In this document: piece by piece, positions 6,001 to 9,645 of the stretch
Position numbering within the stretch: position 1 is the stretch's first letter
How the letters are laid out: the number at the start of each line of letters is the position of its first letter
NCBI GenBank assembly: GCA_002347125.1
Contig: DDXG01000011.1
Location: 1 to 10,975, forward strand
Source: Phycisphaerales bacterium UBA2266
GTDB lineage: Bacteria > Planctomycetota > Phycisphaerae > Sedimentisphaerales > Anaerobacaceae
Reading direction: 5' to 3'
DNA length: 10,975 nt
The notes under the pieces: model-generated
Database searches by the model: none
What the model saw: only the letters and a program-made list of their open reading frames with translations
What the model was told of the DNA's origin: nothing
Made by a program: the position numbers and the translations under genes

Positions 6001-8026
6001 GTGGTCCACCCAGATCACCGGCTGCCATGTCGCCTACAACGAAGCCGGTCTCGAAGCATACGATCCCAACGACCCGAACGTCATTCTTGACCCCAATGCG
6101 CTGATCGACCCCAATGATCCGAACAGCGCGGCGGTCCCCGTGGTCATCGGCCAGGGCGGCGGCATCTTCTGCTTCTCCACACCGATGGTCCTCGCCGACT
6201 GCCAGATCATGTACAACGTGACCAATGCCTCCGGCGGCGGTGTCTACATCGCCGGGGCCTCCGAGCGCGTTGACGTCCTCAACTGCCTGATCGTCAACAA
6301 CCTCGCCGGACGCGACGGCGGCGGCGCCTCGATCAACTGGTTCAGCCCGACGATCCTGGCCAACTGCACCTTCAGCGGCAACGCGGCCGTCGGCCTCTTC
6401 GGACAGCCCAACCGCACCGGCCTCGGAGGCGGTCTATACTGCTCCTACGAGAGCAACGTCCAGGTCATTGACAGCATCTTCTGGGAGAACTACGGCCTCG
6501 TCGGACACGAAATGTCCGTCCATACCGGCTTCGAGTGGGATCCCAGACCGGCCACCCTGACCGTTACGCACAGTCTCGTCCGGCTCGGCAGTTCAGGCGT
6601 GCGGATCGACACCGGCTGCATCCTCAACTGGGATGTGGCGCCGACGCACCCCAGGTTCCCGACGAACATCAACGCCAACCCGTTGTTCATCACCGGCCCG
6701 TTGGGGTCCTTCTATCTCCGCCAGCGCGACGCAGGCCAGCTCCAGACCAGTCCGGCCGTGGATGCCGGCAGCGATCTGGCCAGCCGCCTCGGCATGACCG
6801 TCAACCACACCGGTATGGTCCGCTACACCACCCGCACCGACGAACTCGCCGATCGCGGGCTGGTCGATATGGGCTTCCATTATCCGTCCCGCCAGGAACC
6901 GTGCCGCTTCTGCGACCTGGTCTATGACGGCCTGGTCAACTTCCGCGACTTCGCGCTGCTGGCCCAGAGATGGCTTACCGAGGGCTGCTCGGACGGCGAC
7001 GACTGGTGCGGCGGCGCCGACATCACCGTCGATACGGTCGTGGACTTCGACGACATGGCCTTCATGAGCACCTGCTGGCTGGTCGAGGACCTCGAAGCCC
7101 CGCTGCCGAACCCCGCCGAATGGCTCGAACAGCCCACGCAACTTATCGGCGGCTCCGTCCGCATGTCCGCCGTCGAGGCGTTCGACGCATGGGGCTGGCC
7201 GATCCAGTACTACTTCGACTGCGTCTACGGCAACTGCACCGACAGCGGCTGGCAGGCCGGCAACACCTACCTCAACACCGGCCTCAGTACGGGCGATGTC
7301 TACGCCTATCGCGTCAAGGCCCGCGACACTTCGCCGTATCTCAACGAGACCGACTGGTCCGAGACCATCTACATCGGCGAGACCGACGCCCAGCCGCCGG
7401 TCCCGAACCCGCCGACCTGGGCCGTTGCTCCGTACCCGATCAGCATCAACTCCATTGGCATGTTGGCCAGTACCGCCTTTGACGCCAGCGGTGTCGAGTA
7501 CTTCTTCGAGGCCCAGACGCCGGGCGCCCACCACAGCGGCTGGCAGGATGAGCCCAACTACGTCGATGTCAACCTCGCTCCCAGCACCGAGTACTGCTAC
7601 CGCGTCCGCGTCAGAGACAAGTCCGCCCGGCAGAACACCACCGAGTGGTCGCCCATCGCCTGCGCCAGGACCCTGACCCCGACGGACACCACGCCGCCGA
7701 CGCCCAACCCGATGGACTTCGATGTCAATGATCCCAACGGCGGCGTACCGCATGACGTCTGGGTCGGTCCCAGTGTGTCCTTCGGCTGGGCCGTGGAGAT
7801 GACGGCGCTGACCGCCACCGACGACAGCGGTGGGGTGGTCCAGTACTTCTTCCTGTGTAACGAGGAATCCGGCTTCAATAGCGGATGGATTGCCACACCC
7901 TACTACCGCGTCCTCGTCGGCCGCCGGGGCAGTGAACAAGCCCTCACATGGCGTGTCAGGGCGAGGGATCCCTCCGGCAATGTGACGGCCTGGTCTCCGG
8001 TCTACATGACCGTGGCTGTGCCATAA
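2..8026 (+). CDS. Giant modular beta-helix protein with nested S8 protease, dockerin-like and FN3-like domains (5' partial)
   Basis: The frame is open from the first complete codon at the left edge to TAA at 8024-8026 (2,674 residues), so the N-terminus and any signal peptide lie outside the window. The ATG at 200 falls inside a beta-helix coil and is not the true start. Order of domains (residues counted from position 2): beta-helix module A from residue 1, with an I9-like propeptide (~372-468) and S8 protease (~488-778) nested in it; InlB-B-like spacer (~884-961); beta-helix module B (~967-1619); second spacer (~1620-1700); beta-helix module C (~1702-2299); dockerin-like loops (~2301-2363); three FN3-like repeats (~2364-2674). 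The coils repeat a GG[GA]-[VIL]-[YF] turn and a D-C-N/x-N-T-A strand about every 22-25 residues. Likely role (inference): a large secreted or surface protein, perhaps for adhesion or polymer processing. Family knowledge supports the folds, not a substrate. No C-terminal membrane anchor or sorting signal is visible. No frameshift is seen over 8 kb. Confidence 0.92.
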   Translation, partial: HSGYGGAVYIERNSAPQFIDCNFVENRTFGGVGGIGGTNTPTPNRNLDIPNFGGAVYAGYASRPTFMNCSFRNSVADTNTVALPDDVIVSYGGAIAVEDGTHLTLINCDVSNAEACIGGAIYWSGANATIVDCNISDSTAYHGGGLYSVESTGTITGTKVHDNVAISGGVGPAGPTDPNLVIWLQSVYGRGAGYYGLSSPVTIRDSQFTDNSASASGGGIYIAGIDSDNAVAPTLFNTLITGNRAGRDGGGVSVNWFADPILTHCTIADNTASGTIGQGAGRGGGLYVSYESTVGVLNSIIWGNRAFEGAQLALDSGFEYEPRHSQVTIQYTDIGPTYDPNELGHFVDPTQFDPADLLAPRLIEPVTVNGQINTTSRADVIVSLVEPMALKAATDWNRPTSVATLRAEIARRQTAVLQTLSAADYQGKYVYQNIAAFSGSISRNGLDKLLADPMVEYIEPVREVHTMLRQAIPLANADQARAAYDGSAVSVAIVDSGVDYTHPMLGGGGFPNTKVIGGYDTAMGDPDPMPVVEPHGTAVAGIAAGSLGNVGDYIGGVAPGARIYALKIGTDAGAIPNNAGLAAWDWCITHRNDNPAYPLKVLNNSWGTSIPLDDARVADAYSPAYTRAADVLTGVGITITAASGNDGYPGVGIGWPAAMSKVISVGAVNDLTDVVSPYSNAGSLLDILAPADPMYTLDIVGAAGYTAGDYYDQFAGTSSSCPFATGAIAVLQHAAKVKLGRFLTPAEVRKILVETGDPVTDWRVNLTKPRINLGLAVASPTGPAIWVGKNCIVNGWVAPVSSTYDGWDPTWDPDSHNIIEDPNFLGGYYLSQIAAGQVVESNCVDGGNDTAAALGLDAHTTRVDGEPDSGMADMGYHYRHGVAQYRVTIEIVEDPENPGIHGVVEPNGGVFYTGTRITLDARPDPGYHLQGWYDVNDVLVSVSREFRFVVDANVTYRVRFRLPSEVPVYGGGDALHEAVTVAQNGDILVVSPGTYNGGIDLRGREITIVSVNPDDPNLVAATIIDGRNSGRAFIFSGGETPATVVDGFTIINSGVFIAHGGAIYIGPDSSPTLLNLTISDCNIAAGNGGAVYIDANSSPYFGNVTITNCTTISPNFVGGNGGAVYVDVNCLPVFAGCTFTGCSANGLGGAVFINTDSYAMFVDCNFSGNYSTFSGGAVYHAAFSGSTIENSIVFNNSADVSGAGLYYSAACLAEVNDCNVTYNIATVQGGGLMAGDDTLLAISDSNFVYNTAAYGGGVFVNTNALGVISTSMITHNDANQDGGGLYVFESNDLSVVDCNIAYNTSGRGGGVYFENSPLATLMHCTIQHNRAGVMTVSRAYFLPDPNDPNLPPAPIDPRDPNFNPNDPNLIIVDSNVTVPGQGGGIYSFAGPLLIADTDISFNTTTTSGGGLYFAGGQTLMRHLSNCLITNNSAVRDGGGLSSTWYNKLAMNNCTVADNAVGDANHPDWPALGGGLYASYGSNVGIVDSILWGNRGRSGSQIAVATGFQYDPRPATVGVSFSDVMGWKVLGNPGAVNPNAVFVDTGTTLNWSAATVIDADPLFVAGYYLSQITGGQTVDSPALNAGSGLALNVGMAAMTTNLRGLPDAGIVDLGYHNIIRKHRVLIHVVGNGHLVMVPDMDPAEPNEGLYNFGTWLNLHARPDKGYRVAGWYDMSGVLLSTSKLRQIDVRGDIEYILIFEPTKTTNVSGDPDAIQRAIDNAKSGDTLIVAAGVYNGDIELRGKDVMLTSTNPDDPNVVALTIIDAGAAGRGLLFIAGEDANTVVNGFTVINGAVTDANGGGIYIASNTSPTLRNMVISNCTADANDPNDPNAMALGGGVFVDVNAAPTFINCLFVDCSATLGGGVYCDFNTAPVFLHCSFVNNAADFGAGLYCDSNSITAISASTFQGNTAAQDGGGVLIDPNALMTVADSNFVDNIANRGAGLFGEPNSIVDIRESRFTGNVAAADGGAACWIESAMTIADSDILYNTAIRGGGLFADTSWSTQITGCHVAYNEAGLEAYDPNDPNVILDPNALIDPNDPNSAAVPVVIGQGGGIFCFSTPMVLADCQIMYNVTNASGGGVYIAGASERVDVLNCLIVNNLAGRDGGGASINWFSPTILANCTFSGNAAVGLFGQPNRTGLGGGLYCSYESNVQVIDSIFWENYGLVGHEMSVHTGFEWDPRPATLTVTHSLVRLGSSGVRIDTGCILNWDVAPTHPRFPTNINANPLFITGPLGSFYLRQRDAGQLQTSPAVDAGSDLASRLGMTVNHTGMVRYTTRTDELADRGLVDMGFHYPSRQEPCRFCDLVYDGLVNFRDFALLAQRWLTEGCSDGDDWCGGADITVDTVVDFDDMAFMSTCWLVEDLEAPLPNPAEWLEQPTQLIGGSVRMSAVEAFDAWGWPIQYYFDCVYGNCTDSGWQAGNTYLNTGLSTGDVYAYRVKARDTSPYLNETDWSETIYIGETDAQPPVPNPPTWAVAPYPISINSIGMLASTAFDASGVEYFFEAQTPGAHHSGWQDEPNYVDVNLAPSTEYCYRVRVRDKSARQNTTEWSPIACARTLTPTDTTPPTPNPMDFDVNDPNGGVPHDVWVGPSVSFGWAVEMTALTATDDSGGVVQYFFLCNEESGFNSGWIATPYYRVLVGRRGSEQALTWRVRARDPSGNVTAWSPVYMTVAVP
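1115..1405 (+). other. Internal I9-like subtilisin propeptide (protein domain)
   Basis: Directly ahead of the S8 catalytic domain is a ~97-residue segment with the shape of a peptidase inhibitor I9 domain: an early beta-strand (ADVIVSL), a helical stretch rich in Ala/Arg/Gln, then YVYQNIAAFSGSISRNGLDK and a closing DPMVEYIEPV. The last element resembles the usual 'adP.V.yVEpd' end of I9 propeptides. In known S8 zymogens this domain chaperones folding and inhibits the protease until it is cut off. Its position in the middle of a giant protein, instead of just after a signal peptide, is unusual. Confidence 0.65.
1463..2335 (+). other. Subtilisin-like S8 serine protease domain (nested in module A)
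   Basis: All elements of an active subtilase are visible. The catalytic Asp is in VAIVDSGVDYTH (Asp codon 1484, residue 495). The catalytic His is in PHGTAVAGIAAG (His codon 1604, residue 535). A substrate-site NNSWGT motif follows near 1810. The oxyanion-hole Asn is in ASGNDG (codon 1934, residue 645). The nucleophile Ser is in GTSSSCPFATG (codon 2153, residue 718). The last motif differs from the common GTSMAxP by having Ser-Ser-Cys after the nucleophile, but the Pro is kept. Spacing between catalytic residues is normal for the family, so the enzyme is predicted active. It would act outside the cytoplasm if the whole protein is exported (inference). Confidence 0.93.
2651..2887 (+). other. 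InlB-B-like spacer domain 1
   Basis: About 79 residues between beta-helix modules A and B. It shows the pattern of divergent InlB B-repeat domains: a first strand (YRVTIEIV), G-x-V-x-P-N-G-G, a 'Y..GT.ITLDARPDPGY' core, a 'GWYD' turn and a final strand ending YRVRFR. A paralogue sits at 4859-5101 with matching LHARPDKGY and AGWYDM elements. Such domains are usually compact extracellular spacers. No catalytic function is expected. Confidence 0.7.
2900..4858 (+). repeat. Beta-helix module B (complete)
   Basis: A complete module of ~653 residues. It opens with the capping segment typical of planctomycete beta-helix proteins: GDALHEAV, then NGDILVVSPGTYNGGIDLRG, NPDDPN, and TIIDG followed by a GFTIINSG strand. 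Then come about 14 GG[GA]-[VIL]-[YF] coil turns to ~4440. It closes with SILWGN (4463), YYLSQITGGQ (4697), an AGS stretch and VDLGYH. Unlike module A, only 234 nt separate SILWGN from the YYLSQ signature, so there is no inserted enzyme. A DPN-rich stretch interrupts the coils at 4031-4105. Confidence 0.82.
4031..4105 (+). repeat. DPN-rich linker in module B
   Basis: Twenty-five codons rich in Asp-Pro-Asn triplets (DPNDPN, then DPRDPN and NPNDPN). They break the regular coil pattern just before PGQGGGIYSFAG. Module C has an equivalent stretch before IGQGGGIFCFS, and module A has a short form with one DPN at 530-538. The conserved position suggests a fixed loop or hinge bulging from the helix (inference). 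Confidence 0.75.
4859..5101 (+). other. InlB-B-like spacer domain 2
   Basis: A paralogue of the spacer at 2651-2887, again directly after a module-closing GYH signature and directly before a new beta-helix cap. Recognisable parts are HRVLIHVVGNGHLVMVP, a short acidic Pro-rich insertion (DMDPAEPNEG), LHARPDKGYRVAGWYDM and a final strand YILIFEP. It probably acts as a structural spacer between helices. Confidence 0.7.
5105..6898 (+). repeat. Beta-helix module C (complete)
   Basis: Third module, ~598 residues. Its cap (GDPDAIQRAIDNAKSGDTLI, VAAGVYNGDIELRG, NPDDPN, TIIDAG, GFTVINGAV) matches that of module B. About 12 coil turns follow, with DPN-rich interruptions at 5465-5491 and 6062-6124. It ends with SIFWEN (6473), FYLRQRDAGQ (6710), an AGSDLA stretch and VDMGFHYP. 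The VYNG / TYNG cap signatures of C and B lie about 2.2 kb apart, which gives the spacing of the module-plus-spacer unit. Codon use (NNC-rich) is the same as in module B. Confidence 0.82.
6062..6124 (+). repeat. DPN-rich linker in module C
   Basis: Reads DPNDPN, DPNALIDPN and DPN in 21 codons, then leads into VVIGQGGGIFCFS. It is the positional equivalent of the linker at 4031-4105 in module B. A shorter DPNDPN run also occurs at 5474-5491 near the start of this module. Dense DPN triplets are a habit of Phycisphaerae extracellular proteins (from memory). Confidence 0.75.
6902..7090 (+). other. Degenerate dockerin type I-like domain
   Basis: Two EF-hand-like loops about 40 residues apart, each followed by a helix ending in W-L: first CDLVYDGLVNFRDFALLAQRW, second ADITVDTVVDFDDMAFMSTCW. 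Spacing and the 'F.DFA.LA..WL' helix fit the dockerin-like domains found near the C-terminus of many planctomycete secreted proteins. Both loops have lost the usual Asn/Asp at position 3 (Val and Thr instead), and the second lacks the loop Gly, so calcium binding may be weak. Four Cys residues (CRFC, the GCS and DWC segments) could form disulfides. No cohesin partner is present in the window. Confidence 0.68.
7091..8023 (+). repeat. Three tandem fibronectin type III-like repeats (C-terminus)
   Basis: Three repeats of ~100-113 residues start near 7091, 7391 and 7685. Each begins with a Pro-Asn-Pro entry (LPNPAEW, VPNPPTW, TPNPMDF). Each carries a Gln/Glu-Tyr-Phe-Phe strand, then SGW, then a Tyr/Trp-Arg-Val-[KR]-[AV]-R-D strand and a W-S-x close. 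The third repeat runs to the end of the protein (YMTVAVP, TAA at 8024). FN3-like repeats in exported bacterial proteins usually act as spacers or carbohydrate-proximal modules. There is no sorting motif or membrane helix after them. Confidence 0.75.
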
Positions 8027-8103
8027 CACCAGGGAGGCTCTGCGCCGTCGGACCGGCCGGATACGTGTTCGACACCGGCGGACCCCTCCCGTACAGCGCA
8101 AAA
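8027..8103. other. Short intergenic segment without genes
   Basis: Lies between the stop of the giant gene and the shared terminator. It holds GC-rich self-complementary stretches, such as GGGAGG at 8032-8037 against CCTCCC at 8085-8090 and a GACCGGCCGG block at 8051-8060. No coding signal is apparent. Confidence 0.5.
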
Positions 8104-8140
8104 CACCGGGCACTTCCTCCTGGAAGTGCCCGGTTTCTTT
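8104..8140. terminator. Bidirectional intrinsic terminator between convergent genes
   Basis: A perfect 12-bp inverted repeat: CCGGGCACTTCC at 8106-8117 and GGAAGTGCCCGG at 8122-8133, with a 4-nt loop. An outer A8105-T8134 pair extends the stem. On the plus strand it is followed by TTTCTTT; read on the minus strand it is followed by TGTTTTG. It lies 80 nt past the stop of the giant gene and about 50 nt past the aroC stop, so it can end both convergent transcripts. Confidence 0.88.
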
Positions 8141-8182
8141 GGTCTGTATCAAGCCCGCCGGGGTCCGCCCCCATCGGCTGGG

Positions 8183-9514
8183 CTACTGTGCGATCCGGTC
8201 CTTGATCGCCTGATAGCCGTAGTGGGCCATCAGGTTGTCGAGAATGACCATCGCCGTGTAGTTCTCCGCCACCGGCCAGATACGCGCTACAATCGTCGGG
8301 TCGCGCCGCGTAATGGCCGCCAGATCGGTATTCTCCAGGGTGTACTTGTCGATGGTCCGCTGCCGCTTGTCGATGGTCGGCGTGGGTTTGACCGCCAGCC
8401 GCACGACTATCGGCTGACCCGTGGAGAGCCCGCCAGTGATTCCGCCGGCGTTGTTGGACTCGAACACCACCTTGCCGTCGGCCGCACGCATTTGATCATT
8501 ATCCCGGCTGCCCGTCATATCCTTGACGGCGAAACCGGCCCCGACCTCCACGCCTTTGACCGCCCCGATGCCCAGCATCCGCCCCAGTTCGGCGTCCAGC
8601 TTGTTGAAAACCGGCTCGCCCAACCCCGTCGGCACACCCAGCACCACGACCTCCACCACGCCGCCCGCCGAATCGCCCGTCGCGCTGACCCGGTTGCACG
8701 CATCGACCATCGCCTGCGCCGCCTCGATATCCGGACAGTTCACGATGTGGTGAACGCCGTAGGCATCCCGCACCGCCTTGGCGCTCATTTGGGGCGCCCG
8801 GTCGCGGATGGGGTCAATCTCCTTCTCCACTTGCGCCAGGACGGCCATCTTCTCCAGGAACCGCATATCCATGTTCACGCGGCCCTTGACGTATATCTCC
8901 TGATAGAACGGGTCCAGGTCGCACCGCATCTTCTTGTAGCGGTTTGTGTAGTCCAGCGCCTGATCGTGGGCCACGTCCGGGGCCCGCACGCCCGCAATCT
9001 CCCGGACATACGAAAAGACGCTGATCCCGCACTTCCGCAGGACCTTCTTGGCCACGTACCCCCCGGCGACGATGGTCGAGGTGTAGCGCCCGCTGAAAAT
9101 CCCCGCGCCGACGGCGTCGTCATCCGGGCCATACTTGACGAACGACGCCCACGAGGCGTGGCCCGGCCGCGGCGTGCGGTTCGTATCCTGGTACTGCTTG
9201 ATATGGATGAAATGGCGGTCCAGGTTTGGTATCAGGATCGTCAGCGGCGTTCCGTTCGTGTGGTTGCGGTTACCGGCCCCCTCGATGGTGTCGGCCGCGT
9301 TCGTCCCGCAGTAGATCACCGGCAGATCCGGCTCCTTCCGAGGGCTCGAAAGCTCATCGGCCCCCGGCTTTCTCAGCAGCAGGTCGCCGTATACCTCCTG
9401 CTCTGTCAGCAGCATTCCCGGCGGAACCCCGTGAACAACCGAGGTCAGGCCCTCCTGGTAGGAGCCGCCCGCCACCGATAGCTGGAACATGCGTCCAATG
9501 TGGCATCCCATCAT
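8183..9514 (-). CDS. aroC: Chorismate synthase, atypical
   Basis: Encodes 443 residues. The family converts EPSP to chorismate with reduced FMN, the last step of the shikimate pathway, in the cytoplasm. Family marks: MGCHIGRMFQ matches the usual 'GNTFGxxF' start and fixes the N-terminus at 9514 (9511 is an alternative ATG). Others are PPGM, RKPG (49-51 region), SPRKEPD, NGTPLTILI, RPGHA with conserved His119, GDSAGGVVEVV, SNNAGGI, GGLSTGQPIVVR and KPTPTI. Oddities: the active-site GESHG motif reads GGSYQ (16-20), with Tyr19 in place of an invariant His. The RGGGRSSARET segment reads GAGIFSGRYTST. GRHDPC reads TRRDPT. A longer than usual region lies between SYVREIAG (~168) and VNCPD (~258), giving 443 residues against the usual ~360-390. 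It probably still makes chorismate, since no other copy is visible and aroA is adjacent, but a changed mechanism or cofactor handling is possible. Confidence 0.9.
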   Translation of the reverse strand: MMGCHIGRMFQLSVAGGSYQEGLTSVVHGVPPGMLLTEQEVYGDLLLRKPGADELSSPRKEPDLPVIYCGTNAADTIEGAGNRNHTNGTPLTILIPNLDRHFIHIKQYQDTNRTPRPGHASWASFVKYGPDDDAVGAGIFSGRYTSTIVAGGYVAKKVLRKCGISVFSYVREIAGVRAPDVAHDQALDYTNRYKKMRCDLDPFYQEIYVKGRVNMDMRFLEKMAVLAQVEKEIDPIRDRAPQMSAKAVRDAYGVHHIVNCPDIEAAQAMVDACNRVSATGDSAGGVVEVVVLGVPTGLGEPVFNKLDAELGRMLGIGAVKGVEVGAGFAVKDMTGSRDNDQMRAADGKVVFESNNAGGITGGLSTGQPIVVRLAVKPTPTIDKRQRTIDKYTLENTDLAAITRRDPTIVARIWPVAENYTAMVILDNLMAHYGYQAIKDRIAQ

Positions 9515-9521
9515 GTGTCAG

Positions 9522-9529
9522 CACCCTTT
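9522..9529 (-). promoter_or_regulatory. Possible ribosome binding site of aroC
   Basis: On the minus strand AAAGGGTG precedes the ATG at 9514, with 9 nt between the GGG run and the start codon. It is a partial Shine-Dalgarno match and favours the start at 9514 or 9511. aroA, in contrast, has no recognisable site upstream of its ATG. Confidence 0.45.
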
Positions 9530-9551
9530 CAAAACGCCATTTTGAACGAAC

Positions 9552-9580
9552 CTTATACACACACGCCCTCGCCCTGTCAA
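9552..9580 (-). promoter_or_regulatory. Sigma70-type promoter for aroC
   Basis: Read on the minus strand: TTGACA (-35, 9580-9575), a 17-bp spacer containing a GTGTGTG run, and TATAAG (-10, 9557-9552). This is a perfect -35 and a five-of-six -10 at optimal spacing. Transcription would begin near 9545, leaving a leader of about 30 nt before the ATG at 9514. It lets aroC be expressed independently of aroA. Confidence 0.7.
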
Positions 9581-9619
9581 CCTGCCTCTGTGCGCAATTC
9601 CACGGCAGGGGGGCAGGTT
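9579..9619. repeat. Inverted repeat touching the aroC -35 box
   Basis: AACCTGCC at 9579-9586 and its exact complement GGCAGGTT at 9612-9619, separated by 25 nt. A second GGCAGG at 9604-9609 could pair with the same left arm. The left arm overlaps the first two bases of the -35 TTGACA. It could be an operator or a weak hairpin after aroA; there is no T-run to make it a clear terminator. Confidence 0.4.
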
Positions 9620-9645
9620 TTGCAAGCCCGCAGTGTTAAGATAGG

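Noticed and set aside
2156..6028. Antisense open frame of 1,290 codons opposite the giant gene
   Set aside because: Its translation is a monotonous mix of Val, Asp, Gly and Ala, as expected when NNC-rich, Gly/Asp/Asn-rich repeat codons are read in reverse. It shows no domain, and the plus-strand frame has clear protein families.
6593..8152. Antisense open frame of 519 codons across the dockerin and FN3 region
   Set aside because: It spans the terminator and mirrors the codon bias of the sense gene; no recognisable motif is seen.
8126..9481. Plus-strand open frame of 451 codons opposite aroC
   Set aside because: It is fully complementary to a gene with clear AroC motifs, starts inside the terminator hairpin region, and is rich in Arg, His and Pro as expected for a GC-rich shadow frame.
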